Below are positions 24,961-34,488 of a stretch of DNA of 64,000 nucleotides, piece by piece. The position numbers were made by a program, and so were the translations under genes. Position 1 is the first letter of the stretch, and each line of letters opens with the position of its first letter. Source of the DNA: Cellulomonas humilata. GTDB taxonomy: Bacteria > Actinomycetota > Actinomycetes > Actinomycetales > Cellulomonadaceae. The notes under the pieces were generated by a model. It saw only the letters and a list, made by a program, of their open reading frames with translations. It had not been told where the DNA came from and made no database searches. The stretch covers positions 62,001 to 126,000 of the forward strand of contig NZ_JABMCI010000060.1 in the NCBI RefSeq assembly GCF_013359775.1, given 5' to 3'.

Positions 24961-25989
24961 TCAGGCCGGCGTCCACCCCAGCCGCGGCGCGATGCTCGTC
25001 GCCACGTTCTCCAGGATGCGGCGGCTCATGGCGTGCGTGGCATTCGCCGGGAGGACGATGTCGAGCCCGGTGGCCTCCTGGAGCGCGACGTCCGCCTGCA
25101 GGCTGGCGACGACCTGGTCGGGTGACCCGTGGTGCGTCGGGCTGAACACCCCGAACCCGGTTCCGGCGGGCGGGCGGCCCGTGGCGTCGAAGCGGCCGGC
25201 GTACCAGGCGATGTACTCGGCGAACAGCTCGTCGTCCTCGGGCGTGACGCTCGGCAGGACGATCCGGCCGGCGACCGCGCGCGGGGTGCGGCCGGGGACG
25301 TCGAACGTCTCCTTGTACGCGCGGATCTGGTCGCGCTGCGTCTCCTCGAAGGACCGGCCGTCGTCCTCCCCGTTGAGCGTCGAGACCAGCAGGTCCATCC
25401 CCTGCTCGGCGGTCCGCACGGCGGTCGCCTTCGATCCCGGGCCGTACCAGACGCGATCGGCCAGGCCAGGGCTGTGCGGCGTGACGGTCAGCGGGGTGCC
25501 GGGGGGCGCGATCGGGAAGCCACCCTCCGGAGCGATTGCGACGGGCTCCCCGGCCAGGGCCGCGCGCAGGCGGGCGATCCGGTGCTGGGACTCGTCGTCG
25601 AACGAGAGCTCACTGGTTCCGTAGACACCGTCGAGCAGCGCGGCCGACGGCTTGATCCCGCCGGCGACCCCCAGCTCGAGCCGACCGCCGGACAGCAGGT
25701 CGACCGTGGCGGCGTCTTCCGCGACCGCGATCGGGTCGGCGTACCGCATCGGCAGGACGGCGGTGCCGAACCGGATGCGCGTGGTCGCCTGGCCGATGGC
25801 CGCGAACAGCGGGAACGGCGAGGAGAGGAACTGCTCCAGGTGACGGACCCGGACCCAGCCGATGTCGTAGCCGAGCTCCTCGGCGTACTGGAACAGGTCG
25901 ATCGCGTCGCGCAGGGACTGCCCGGCGTCGGCGGGGTCGTCGTACGGGACGAACGTGAGGAAGCTGAGCTCCAGGCGGGGGGCGGTCAC
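24961..25989 (-). CDS. LLM-class flavin-dependent oxidoreductase
   Basis: A 342-residue TIM-barrel oxidoreductase of the luciferase-like family. Landmarks are LELSFLTFVPYDDPADAGQS, YAEELGYDIGWVRVRHLEQF, TRIRFGTAVLPMRYADPIAVAEDAATVDLLSGGRLELGVAGG and HGSPDQVVASLQAD. It uses FMN or F420; the substrate is unknown. GTG at 25989 is preferred because the first beta strand starts at once; an ATG 48 bases upstream would add a disordered stretch. One of three LLM proteins in the window. Confidence 0.88.
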   Translation of the reverse strand: MTAPRLELSFLTFVPYDDPADAGQSLRDAIDLFQYAEELGYDIGWVRVRHLEQFLSSPFPLFAAIGQATTRIRFGTAVLPMRYADPIAVAEDAATVDLLSGGRLELGVAGGIKPSAALLDGVYGTSELSFDDESQHRIARLRAALAGEPVAIAPEGGFPIAPPGTPLTVTPHSPGLADRVWYGPGSKATAVRTAEQGMDLLVSTLNGEDDGRSFEETQRDQIRAYKETFDVPGRTPRAVAGRIVLPSVTPEDDELFAEYIAWYAGRFDATGRPPAGTGFGVFSPTHHGSPDQVVASLQADVALQEATGLDIVLPANATHAMSRRILENVATSIAPRLGWTPA

Positions 25990-26042
25990 GCGCGCATCGT
26001 ACGAGGCCCGTGAGGACGCGGACGCCTGCTGCATCCCACGTC

Positions 26043-27443
26043 TCAGTCGCCGAGCACCCAGCCGTGCGGCTCGGCCAACCGGTCGGCGGACTCCGGTCCC
26101 CACGACCCGATCGCGTACGGCTCGGGCGTCGGACGGTCGGCGCCCAGCAGGGGAGCGAACGCGACCCACGCCGACTCCAGGCCGCCGGGAGTCGTGAACA
26201 GGGTGCGGTCGCCGACCAGCACGTCCTCCAGCAGCCCCGCGTACGGCGGCAACGACGAACCGGGCTCGACGTCGGCCAGCTCCAGGTTGGCCGTCCCGGT
26301 CCCGAGCTCGAGGAACGCGCCGGGCTTCTTGACGGTCGTCGTCACCTTCAGCTCACCCGAGCCGGCCAGCGAGACGACCACGCGGTTGGGGCCGACGGGG
26401 GAACCGAACAGCTCGTCCGGCGTCCGCAGCACGAGCGTCACCTGCTGCGCCGAGCCGCCCATCCGCTTGCCGGTCCGCAGCAGGAACGGCACGTCCTTCC
26501 ACCGGTCGGTGTCCACCCAGAGGCGCGCGGCGACGAACGTGTCGGTGGCGGAGTCGTCGGGCACGCCCTCGATGTCGCGGTAGCCCTCGAACTGCCCGAG
26601 CACCACGTCGTGCACGGGGTCCAGCGGGCGGAAGTGCGCGATGACGTCCTCGCGCGCCTTGGCCAGGTTGGCGGCGTCGAGCCGACGCGGCGGCTCCATC
26701 GCGACCTCCGCGGCCACCTGGAACAGGTGGGTGACCAGCATGTCGAGCGCGGCGCCGGTGGCGTCGTAGAACTCCGCGCGCTGCGCGACATCCAGCGTCT
26801 CGGGCACGTCGATCTGCACCTGCTCCACGTGCCGCCGGTTCCACACGCCGCCGAACAGCTCGTTGGCGAACCGCAGGACGTGCAGGTTCTGCGTCGCCTC
26901 CTTGCCCAGGAAGTGGTCGATCCGGAACACCTGCTCCTCGTCGAACGCCGCGTGCACGGTGGCGTCGAGGTCCCGGAACGTCTCCAGCGACGTGCCGTAC
27001 GGCTTCTCGTACACCACGCGGACCCCGTCGGTGAGGCCGGCCTTGGCCAGCGCCCGCGTGATCGGCGCGAACGACGAGGGCGGGACCGCGAGGTAGTGGA
27101 TGAGCGTGGGGTCGCCGCCGAGCACCCCGCGCAGGCGTTCCAGCTCACCCGGCAGCTCCCCGGCGTTGCCGTCCTCGCTCACGTCCCCGCAGTACGCGGT
27201 GTGCCTGGTGAGCTCCGGAACTCCCTCGGCGGCCTCGTCGTCGCCGAACTCCGCGACCGCGCCCGTCAGCAGCTCATCGAACTCCTTTGAGGTGATCGCC
27301 GTCCGCCCGGTGCCGAGCAGCGCCCACCGCTCGGGCAGCAGACCGCGGCGCTGGAGGGTGGCCAGGGCGGGCAGCACCATGCGCTTCGCGAGGTCCCCGC
27401 GGGCACCGTGCAGGACGACGATCAGGGGCTCGGTGGGCGCCAT
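26043..27443 (-). CDS. zwf: Glucose-6-phosphate dehydrogenase
   Basis: A 466-residue enzyme that oxidises glucose 6-phosphate with NADP in the first step of the pentose phosphate pathway. The coenzyme site reads LHGARGDLAKRMVLPAL (GxxGDLA with Arg in place of the usual Ser), the substrate-binding lysine is in YEKPYG, and the active-site signature is RIDHFLGKE. It stands alone without opcA, gnd or transaldolase, so it may be a second copy or specialised form. Downstream neighbours on the same strand are unrelated; the GT4 and GH92 genes lie upstream. Confidence 0.92.
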   Translation of the reverse strand: MAPTEPLIVVLHGARGDLAKRMVLPALATLQRRGLLPERWALLGTGRTAITSKEFDELLTGAVAEFGDDEAAEGVPELTRHTAYCGDVSEDGNAGELPGELERLRGVLGGDPTLIHYLAVPPSSFAPITRALAKAGLTDGVRVVYEKPYGTSLETFRDLDATVHAAFDEEQVFRIDHFLGKEATQNLHVLRFANELFGGVWNRRHVEQVQIDVPETLDVAQRAEFYDATGAALDMLVTHLFQVAAEVAMEPPRRLDAANLAKAREDVIAHFRPLDPVHDVVLGQFEGYRDIEGVPDDSATDTFVAARLWVDTDRWKDVPFLLRTGKRMGGSAQQVTLVLRTPDELFGSPVGPNRVVVSLAGSGELKVTTTVKKPGAFLELGTGTANLELADVEPGSSLPPYAGLLEDVLVGDRTLFTTPGGLESAWVAFAPLLGADRPTPEPYAIGSWGPESADRLAEPHGWVLGD

Positions 27444-27516
27444 CGGGCGGGGTCCTCACGACGGAGACAGGCGGAGCCTCGACCGTACGTTCGCTTGCCG
27501 ACGAGCGCGCGGCGGA

Positions 27517-28806
27517 CTAGCCGACCGCCGCCGCCACGCGCTCCACCCGGGCCACGCGGTCGAGGATCGCGTCCAGCACCGCACCGCGGTCGAACTGCAT
27601 CGCGTGCAGGCGGGCTCGGGTCTCCCAGCCGGCGCGCTCGTCGGGGGACATGGTCAGGACCCGGTCCAGCGCGGAGGCGATGGACGACGGCGACTCCACC
27701 GGCACGATGATCGCGGTGTCGCCGACGGCCTCGCCGATGCCCCCGGTGTCCGTGGTGATGACGGGTCCGCCGCCGGCGAGCATCTTCTCGGCGAGGGCGA
27801 TGCCGAACGTCTCGACGAACTCCGGGCGTGGCTTGCTCGGCAGGACGTACGACGCGGACGCGGCCATGAGGTGGGCCTTCTCGTCGTCGTCGACGTCGTC
27901 GAAGAACACGATGCGGTCGGCGGCGCTCGATGCCGCGGCGAGCTCCTGGAGCCGGTCGGCGTCGGGGCCGCTCCCCGCGATGACCAGCCGGAGCGAGTCG
28001 GCAGCGCGGCTGGCCGCGAAGCCGGCGATGAGGTCGTCTACCCCCTTGGCGTGCGCGAGCCGGGACAGGAACAGGACGTAGCCGTCGGCTGTCAGGCCAC
28101 GGGCGTCGAGCACGCGCGAGGTCTCCGCCGGGTCCAGGTCCAGGTACGAGCCCACGTCGATGGCCGGGTAGGAGACCGTCACGCGCTCGCGGCACTGGGC
28201 TGCGAACGTGGTGCCGTGCTTGGCGTCGATCGCGGCGGCCTCGGCGATGATCAGCTCGCGCGTGTAGTCGCTGACCGCCAGGCAGACGTCGTGCTCGAGG
28301 TAGCTGGACAGCACGTGCGCGGCGGCACCGAACTGGTCGTTCTCGACGCAGGCGCGCACCACGTTGGTGACGTCGGACCCGACCGCCTCGGCCACGGTCG
28401 TGACGTTCACGGGCAGGCCGGTGCGGCGGGCGACGTGCACGGCGTCGGCCACCGCGAGCGAGTGCGGGCTCAGGTACAGGGACATGGCGACCGTCGGGAC
28501 GCCGTCGGTGAACAGCTCCACCAGGCGGCCGACGATTCCCGCGAGCCAGCGGCCGTCGGGCACCTTGTAGTCGCCGACGGGCTCCGGGCGCTCGACCGTG
28601 ATGCCCGGCGAGTACGGCAGCACCCCGTCGAGCGGCTTCAGCGGCAGGCCGGTCGCCTGGAGCCGGTCGATGGGCCACGTGACGATGCGGACGTCGTCGA
28701 AACCCCGCTGGAGGGCGGCCTCCGCGAGGTTGCGGGCCTCGCCCGAGTGCCCGCAGATGACCGGGTCGGCGCGGACGACGATGACGAGACGGCGGTTCGG
28801 GTTCAC
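27517..28806 (-). CDS. GT4-type glycosyltransferase
   Basis: A 429-residue GT-B glycosyltransferase. The C-terminal Rossmann domain has GYVLFLSRLAHAKGVDDLIAGF, LRLVIAGSGPDADRLQELA and the acceptor/donor motif EFVETFGIALAEKMLAGGGPVITTDTGG with the E-x7-E pair. The N-terminal domain starts LVIVVRADPVICGHSGEARNLA. It transfers a sugar from a nucleotide donor, probably in the cytosol; acceptor unknown. Just 14 bases downstream of the GH92 gene on the same strand, so the two are likely cotranscribed and may act in mannose-containing glycan turnover. Confidence 0.87.
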   Translation of the reverse strand: MNPNRRLVIVVRADPVICGHSGEARNLAEAALQRGFDDVRIVTWPIDRLQATGLPLKPLDGVLPYSPGITVERPEPVGDYKVPDGRWLAGIVGRLVELFTDGVPTVAMSLYLSPHSLAVADAVHVARRTGLPVNVTTVAEAVGSDVTNVVRACVENDQFGAAAHVLSSYLEHDVCLAVSDYTRELIIAEAAAIDAKHGTTFAAQCRERVTVSYPAIDVGSYLDLDPAETSRVLDARGLTADGYVLFLSRLAHAKGVDDLIAGFAASRAADSLRLVIAGSGPDADRLQELAAASSAADRIVFFDDVDDDEKAHLMAASASYVLPSKPRPEFVETFGIALAEKMLAGGGPVITTDTGGIGEAVGDTAIIVPVESPSSIASALDRVLTMSPDERAGWETRARLHAMQFDRGAVLDAILDRVARVERVAAAVG

Positions 28807-28820
28807 GTCGGCTCCTAAGG

Positions 28821-31040
28821 TCAGCGCCGCAGCGCGGTGGTCGGTGGGGTGGTGCTGACTGACGGGGGCCGGACCGTGGTGCCCCAGGCGCTGGGCGTCG
28901 GACCGAGCTCCAGATGGAGGCGGCCGCCTCGATGGACCTCGGTGCCGGTCAGCCAGGTGCGGTCGAGCCGCTCACCGTCGAGGTGCACGGACTGTACATA
29001 CTGGACAGGGCCGCCGGGTGTCGGTTCGGTGAATCCTGAGGTCTCGATGGTGAGGAAGCGGTCGCCGACCTCGATGCTCGACTCCCGCCAGGCGGGCGCG
29101 CTGATGAGGAACAGGTTCTGGCCGGCCACCGGGAAGAGCCCCAGCGACGCCCAGACGAACCACGAGCTCAGGCCGCCGGAGTCGTCGTTCCCGGGCAGCC
29201 CGCCGCGGCCGGTGCCGAACTGGTTCTGCACGATGGCCTGCACCACCTCCGCGGTCCGGTCGGGCCGGCCGGCGTAGTGGTAGGACCAGGGCGCCTCCAT
29301 GTCGGGCTCGTTGTTCAGGCCCTCGAACCGGTTGAGCGCGTACCCCGCGGCCATCTCCGCCAGATCAGGCCGAAGTCCCGGCTGCACCACGGGTGGGGCG
29401 TCGAACCCGAAGAAGTGGTCGAGCTGCGCGACGAAGGCGTCGTCGCCACCCGAGAGCTTGATGCGCGCCGCCATGTCGTGCAGCAGCCGGAACGAGTAGT
29501 TCCACCGGCCGCCCTCGTAGTACGTGGAGTCCTGGAGCAGGCCGGTCTCCTCGTCGAACGCGTTGACCCAGCGCGCGGCCAGCGGGGTGAACTGCTCGAC
29601 GAGCATCGGGTCGCCCACGTGCGCCGCGATCTGCGACGTGCACCAGTACCCGAACGCCAGGTCCAGCGTGTGGCTGATCGGGTGCACCTTGCCGCGCAGC
29701 AGGAAGTCCTCGCCGTACGTCCGGCGCAGGTCGTTGTGCATGTGCACCAGCGCCCAGTCCCAGTCCATGCCCGGCAGGCCCAGCTGGCACAGGTCGGACA
29801 GGAACGTGTGCGCGAGCGCGCTCGCCTGGCGGCTGAACTGGTCGGCACCACGCGCCATCCGGTACCCGATCGGGAGGTTCCCCTCCTCCTCGGAGATGTA
29901 CAGCAGCGCGTTCGCCAGCTCGACAGCACGCTCCGGCATCAGGGTGGTCAGCAGCGGCAGCTGCGTCCGGTAGATGTCCCACATGGTCGCGAGGTCGAAC
30001 GCGAACGGGCCGTCGGCCGGCCAGAACGGGGACTCGTCGGGCGCCAGGCAGGGCTTGATCAGCGAGTGGTAGAGAGCCGTCGAGAAAACGGTCTGCTTGT
30101 CCTTCGACGGGGTGTCCACGCGGATCTTGTTGAGGCCCTCCTGCCACACCGCCGCGGTCGCCGCTCGCCTCGTTGCAAAGCTGGACGGACCCGGGCCGCA
30201 CTCCCGCTCGAGATTCTCGCGGGCCTGGTCGACACCCCGCAGCGAGAACCCGAACCGCAGCTCCACCACCTGACCCGGCTCCGACGGCCCCGCCCACATG
30301 AGCCCGAACGGCCGCAGGGTCGTGGGCCTGATCCGGTCGAAGTCGAGCCGCGTGCCGCCCGGCATCAGCCGACGGTCGTACCAGAGCATCTGCCGCCAGC
30401 GCGGGTCGTCGCACTCCACGTGGATGGCCAGCGGAGCACCCTCGACGACGATCTCGCCCTGCGCGATGCCCGGGCTGATCGAGTGCAGGTGCGCCCGCAG
30501 CGGCACGGTCCGCCCGTACGGGATGGTCAGGCCGCCGAGCGAGAAGTCGATGACCAGCCGCGCGTCGCGGTGCGCGGGGAACGTGTACCGGTGCACGGCC
30601 GACTTGGGGCCGACGGTGATCTCCGCACGGATGCCCGACTCGAGCGTCGCCGCGTAGTAGCCCGGCTCCGCGGCCTCGTCGACGATCTCCCACACGTCAC
30701 CCAGGTCGTCCAGCGGCTGGAGCATCGGCGTGACGCGGAAGTAGTTGTAGTACTTGCGGATGGCGCCCGTGCCGGACTGCTGGAAGTGCGTGAACCCGCT
30801 GGCCACCTGGCGCTCGTGCATCTCCGTGGGGAGGCCCTCGGTGCCGAGGTCGTAGCGGCCGTAGCCCGTCGGGTACGCCCCGCTGTACGCGCACGCGCTG
30901 ACCATGCCGAGCGGGTAGGTGGCGCCCGGGTGCGTGTTGCCGACCTGCGGCTTGGGCCACCACCAGCTCGCCGCGATGCCCTGCTGCGGCGGAAGGGCCG
31001 TGGCCTCGGTGCCGATGAAGGGGTCGACGCGTTCGAACAT
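28821..31040 (-). CDS. GH92-family alpha-mannosidase
   Basis: A 739-residue glycoside hydrolase. The N-terminal beta-sandwich begins VDPFIGTEA and HPGATYPLGMVSACAYSG; the catalytic alpha/alpha barrel has LATMWDIYRTQLPLLTTLMPE and the family hallmark GGLPGNDDSGGLSSWFVWASL, containing the acidic residues that activate water in these calcium-dependent exo-mannosidases. There is no signal peptide, unlike many GH92 enzymes, so it probably works on imported oligosaccharides or intracellular glycans. The residue pattern near the N-terminus carries a WWW insertion. It heads the GH92-GT4 pair. Confidence 0.93.
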   Translation of the reverse strand: MFERVDPFIGTEATALPPQQGIAASWWWPKPQVGNTHPGATYPLGMVSACAYSGAYPTGYGRYDLGTEGLPTEMHERQVASGFTHFQQSGTGAIRKYYNYFRVTPMLQPLDDLGDVWEIVDEAAEPGYYAATLESGIRAEITVGPKSAVHRYTFPAHRDARLVIDFSLGGLTIPYGRTVPLRAHLHSISPGIAQGEIVVEGAPLAIHVECDDPRWRQMLWYDRRLMPGGTRLDFDRIRPTTLRPFGLMWAGPSEPGQVVELRFGFSLRGVDQARENLERECGPGPSSFATRRAATAAVWQEGLNKIRVDTPSKDKQTVFSTALYHSLIKPCLAPDESPFWPADGPFAFDLATMWDIYRTQLPLLTTLMPERAVELANALLYISEEEGNLPIGYRMARGADQFSRQASALAHTFLSDLCQLGLPGMDWDWALVHMHNDLRRTYGEDFLLRGKVHPISHTLDLAFGYWCTSQIAAHVGDPMLVEQFTPLAARWVNAFDEETGLLQDSTYYEGGRWNYSFRLLHDMAARIKLSGGDDAFVAQLDHFFGFDAPPVVQPGLRPDLAEMAAGYALNRFEGLNNEPDMEAPWSYHYAGRPDRTAEVVQAIVQNQFGTGRGGLPGNDDSGGLSSWFVWASLGLFPVAGQNLFLISAPAWRESSIEVGDRFLTIETSGFTEPTPGGPVQYVQSVHLDGERLDRTWLTGTEVHRGGRLHLELGPTPSAWGTTVRPPSVSTTPPTTALRR

Positions 31041-31170
31041 CTCCCGCTCCTCGCGCTCGTCCGGTGACGACAGGGTCGCGTGCGGGAGACGCCTGCGTCC
31101 ATGCCTGGTCCTGGGGGGACCGTACGTGCGGAGTGTTGCGGGGGGGTTTCGTGACGGGCTCGCGCGGAGC

Positions 31171-32019
31171 TCAGCCGCCCATCAGGCGAGGCAGGATGTT
31201 GACGAGCATCATGAGCGCGCCGCCGAGGAGGAGCAGCTTCAGGGCCGCCTCGCCGAGGATCGATCTCTTCGACGGATGTCGTCGCGACGCTGCTCGCTGC
31301 CTCGTCCGTGACCGTGGCGCGGAGGACCGCTGCTTCGTGGTCACCCGCTTCTGGAGCCGAGGACGAGGTGCGGACCGGACGACCCCGGGACTGACCGGTC
31401 CTCCGAGGTGCGAGAGCAGGAATCTCCCCGCGTCCGCGACGTCGTAGGGCGAGAGTCTCGGTGCGAGAGACACCAGGTAGGCGGGTAGCTGCGCTCGGCC
31501 AACCACCACGACGCCCCATGGGAGCTCAGTGGGCTCGACGTCCTGACCTGCCAGGCACACGACGCCACGAACGGCCGACCTGTGCTGCGGAGCGAGCTCG
31601 GCCACCAGATCCGCTGTTGCGCGTGCAACCGACTCGACCTGGCTGGTGCGGTCGTACCCGTTCTGTCGCAGCCGGCCATCGCTCACGACGACGTTCCCCG
31701 ACCAGTTCTTCGCGTCGACGAGGATGACGCCGCCCGGCCCGAGAGCCACGTGGTCGAGATTCGCCTGAGGACGCCCCGGCCAATGGAGGTCGTGCAGAGA
31801 CGTCCAGCCATACCGGCCGACGGACTCGATCGCCGCGGCTACCTGTCGCTCGCCCTCGGCGCCCGCAGCCCACGCACGCTGATCACGTTGGGCTCGTGCG
31901 AGCTTGGCCTGGACTTCAGCGTCGACGGCCGCGCCCCTCGACTGCTCGGCGCGCAGCTGGGCAACGCGTCGCGCGCGCCTTCCGGCCTGTTCCTCGGCCC
32001 CGAACCCAGCTTCGCCCAC
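31171..32019 (-). CDS. NERD-domain protein with C-terminal membrane anchor
   Basis: A 282-residue protein. After a helical, possibly coiled-coil N-terminus (QAGRRARRVAQLRAEQSR) comes a NERD domain: GAEGERQVAAAIESV, LDHVALGPGGVILVDAKNWSGNV, where the D, E/D and K positions match the PD-(D/E)xK nuclease-like core. A basic low-complexity stretch precedes a C-terminal helix (LKLLLLGGALMMLVNILP). The GTG start at 32019 has GGAGG five bases upstream; longer starts lack one. Function of NERD proteins is largely unknown; a nucleic-acid role at the membrane is inferred. Confidence 0.83.
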   Translation of the reverse strand: MGEAGFGAEEQAGRRARRVAQLRAEQSRGAAVDAEVQAKLARAQRDQRAWAAGAEGERQVAAAIESVGRYGWTSLHDLHWPGRPQANLDHVALGPGGVILVDAKNWSGNVVVSDGRLRQNGYDRTSQVESVARATADLVAELAPQHRSAVRGVVCLAGQDVEPTELPWGVVVVGRAQLPAYLVSLAPRLSPYDVADAGRFLLSHLGGPVSPGVVRSAPRPRLQKRVTTKQRSSAPRSRTRQRAASRRHPSKRSILGEAALKLLLLGGALMMLVNILPRLMGG

Positions 32020-32193
32020 GATCGCCTCCAGACGGGGCCATCGACAGTTGCCGGAAGCACCTTGAGCTTCCGGGTGACACTCGGCAGCGCCATGCACCCG
32101 TCGGCCCGCTGAGTTTGCGGGGATGAGTCGGCCGGGGCACGGTGGGCGATGGCGTGAGCACGGGCCGCGTCGTCACCACCGGAGGACCCGACC

Positions 32194-33672
32194 ATGACCG
32201 ACGCGGCGACCACCCGTGCCTACCAGCCCCCTGCCGTCCCGCGCTCCGCGTGGAACGCGCTCATCGTCCTCATGGCCGGCATGTTCATGGCCCTGCTGGA
32301 CACGACGATCGTCAACGTGGCGCTCCCCACCATCCGGCTCAGCCTGGATGCGTCGGAGGCCACGCTCAGCTGGATCATCAGCGGCTACGCGCTCGCGTTC
32401 GGCATCGCGCTGATCCCGGCGGGGCGGATCGGTGACCGGGTCGGGCACAAGTGGGTGTTCTTCACGGGGCTGCTGCTCTTCACGGTGGCGAGCGCGTTCT
32501 GCGGGCTGGCGCAGGACAGCCTTCAGCTGATCGTCGCGCGGGCGGTGCAGGGGCTCGCCGGGGGCATCTTCGTGCCGGGTGTCACGGCGATGATCCAGCT
32601 GCTGTTCCCCCCGCAGGTGCGCGGCAAGGCGTTCGCGATCATGGGGTCGGTCATCGGGGTGTCGACGGCGTTGGGGCCGATCCTCGGTGGGTTGATCATC
32701 GAGGCGTTCGGCGACGAGAACGGCTGGCGGCTCGTGTTCTGGGTCAACCTGCCGATCGGTGTCATCGCCCTGATCGCCGCCGCGAAGATCCTGCCGGCGG
32801 GTGCGGAGGGCAAGCAGAAGCCGGGGTACGACTTCGTCGGTCTGGCGCTGGTCACCGCGGGACTGATCGCACTGCTGGTGCCGCTGATCGAAGGGCAGGA
32901 CAAGGGCTGGCCGACCTGGACGTTCGTGACGCTGGCCGTGGGCGTGCTGCTGATCGTGGCGTTCGCGCTCTGGGAGAAGCACATCGAGGACGACAACCCG
33001 ATGGTGCCGCCGCACCTGTTCTCGCACCCGGCGTTCACCGGCGGGACGATCCTGGCGCTGGTCTACTTCGCGGCGTTCACGTCGATCTTCTTCACCATCT
33101 CGCTGCTCTGGCAGGCCGGGCTGGGGCACACCGCGCTGGAGTCCGGGCTCGTGGCCGTGCCGTTCGCGATCGGGTCGATCATCGGGGCGTCGCAGAGCAA
33201 CCGGCTGTCGCAGCGGATGGGCCGCACCGTGCTCGTCGTCGGCACCGCCATGGTCGCGGTCGGACTGGTCTGGGTGTGGCTGGTCTTCCGCCAGGTGACC
33301 GCCGCCGACCTCACCCACTGGCAGCTCCTGGTGCCCCTGCTCATCGGGGGCATCGGCAGCGGGCTGTTCATCGCGCCGAACGCGCAGTTCATCGTCGCCA
33401 CCGTCGACCGCTCGGAGGCCGGTGCGGCCAGCGGGGTGATCGGGGTGATGCAGCGCGTCGGGTCGGCCATCGGCATCGCCGTCATCGGCAGCGTCCTGTT
33501 CGGCACGCTCGTCATCACCAGCAACGACCCCGCGCAGATCGCGCAGGCGTTCACCGACAGCGCCGCGCACGCCATGGCGGTGAGCGCCGCGCTGGCCGTC
33601 GTCGCCTTCGCGCTGGTGTTCGTGCTTCCCCGCAAGGTCGACGCGCACGGCGGGCCGCCGCCCGCGGAGTGA
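32194..33672 (+). CDS. MFS drug exporter, DHA2/EmrB family (second copy)
   Basis: A 492-residue 14-helix antiporter. Helix 1 with motif D reads MAGMFMALLDTTIVNVALPTI, the helix 2-3 loop is RIGDRVGHKWVF, and motif C is GVSTALGPILGGLI at helix 5. The C-terminal helices are regular. It would export lipophilic drugs in exchange for protons. Its regulator is not adjacent: the NERD gene is divergent and a small orphan gene follows 64 bases downstream. GGAGGACCCGACC before the ATG gives the ribosome binding site. Confidence 0.92.
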   Translation: MTDAATTRAYQPPAVPRSAWNALIVLMAGMFMALLDTTIVNVALPTIRLSLDASEATLSWIISGYALAFGIALIPAGRIGDRVGHKWVFFTGLLLFTVASAFCGLAQDSLQLIVARAVQGLAGGIFVPGVTAMIQLLFPPQVRGKAFAIMGSVIGVSTALGPILGGLIIEAFGDENGWRLVFWVNLPIGVIALIAAAKILPAGAEGKQKPGYDFVGLALVTAGLIALLVPLIEGQDKGWPTWTFVTLAVGVLLIVAFALWEKHIEDDNPMVPPHLFSHPAFTGGTILALVYFAAFTSIFFTISLLWQAGLGHTALESGLVAVPFAIGSIIGASQSNRLSQRMGRTVLVVGTAMVAVGLVWVWLVFRQVTAADLTHWQLLVPLLIGGIGSGLFIAPNAQFIVATVDRSEAGAASGVIGVMQRVGSAIGIAVIGSVLFGTLVITSNDPAQIAQAFTDSAAHAMAVSAALAVVAFALVFVLPRKVDAHGGPPPAE

Positions 33673-33736
33673 GTCGTCGCCGAACCGTCGACGGGACGCC
33701 ACCTGGCGGCCACGTCGCCGGAGTGCACTGGGTGCC

Positions 33737-34063
33737 ATGGCCATCGCGCTGGACGTGCCCCGCCTCTACTCCGCGACCGACGACCACCAGCCGGAGACCG
33801 GCAGCACCGTGTGGGCGGTGGCGCACCCGATCGGGGAGGCGCCGGACGGCCCGGATACCCGCTGGGTGCTGGTGATGGGCGAGGTGATGGGGGTGCGGCT
33901 GGACACGCCGGGCTGGCCGAACGGGCAGGTCTGGTCGACGCCGGAGCTCTGCCGGGAGCACGCGTGGGCGCGGCACGTCGTCGGCCGGCGACACCACACG
34001 GGGTTCGAGGTGCTGCGCCTCGAGGTGGTCACACCCAGCCTGTTCCGGCTCGCAACCGGCTGA
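33737..34063 (+). CDS. Orphan small protein
   Basis: A 108-residue protein I do not recognise. It is soluble and beta-rich: GSTVWAVAHPIGEAPDG, TRWVLVMGEVMGVRLDTPGWPNG, then a Trp/His-rich LCREHAWARHVVGRRHHTGFEVLRLEV. There are no membrane segments or cysteine clusters beyond a single Cys. It lies between a drug exporter and an SseB-like gene on the same strand. Codon usage is like that of its neighbours, which supports coding. Confidence 0.6.
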   Translation: MAIALDVPRLYSATDDHQPETGSTVWAVAHPIGEAPDGPDTRWVLVMGEVMGVRLDTPGWPNGQVWSTPELCREHAWARHVVGRRHHTGFEVLRLEVVTPSLFRLATG

Positions 34064-34110
34064 TCCGCAGGTAGCGTGACCCTCGCCCGCAACGACGAGG
34101 GAGCACCACG

Positions 34111-34488
34111 ATGAAGGACTTCGACCAGGCCCTGCGCACCGCGGCGCCCGGCACGATCGACGGCGCCAAGCTGCTGACCCGGTTCGCCTACGAGAAGCTG
34201 GCCGTGCCGAGCGGGGGACCGGTCGGGGAGCACCTGGAGGGGTTCATCCCGGCGATTGTGCACCGCGACGGCGCGCACCACCTGGTGGCGTTCTCGTCCG
34301 AGCAGCGGTTCCGCGACGAGGGCCGCCTCGGTGGTGACGCCGTGGCGATGCCGGTCCGCGAGGTGCTGCTGCGCATGCCTGCGGACGTCGGCATCGTGAT
34401 CAACCCGGGCAGCTCGCAGGGGTTCGAGCTGGGGCCGGACGTCGTCGCGCAGCTGCGCGACGAGCTGGCGCGGCCGCACGACGAGTGA
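34111..34488 (+). CDS. SseB-family protein
   Basis: A 125-residue protein of the SseB N-terminal domain family. The core reads GFIPAIVHRDGAHHLVAFSSEQRF followed by MPVREVLLRMPADVGIVINPGSSQGFELGPD, a typical SseB ending. SseB-type domains are adaptor modules in enhanced serine sensitivity and related proteins, with no proven activity. GAGGGAGCACC precedes the ATG. The stop abuts that of the convergent gene in TGATCA at 34486-34491. Confidence 0.78.
   Translation: MKDFDQALRTAAPGTIDGAKLLTRFAYEKLAVPSGGPVGEHLEGFIPAIVHRDGAHHLVAFSSEQRFRDEGRLGGDAVAMPVREVLLRMPADVGIVINPGSSQGFELGPDVVAQLRDELARPHDE

Noticed and set aside
26043..27443. A complete pentose phosphate operon around zwf
   Set aside because: No opcA, gnd, tal or pgl gene lies nearby.
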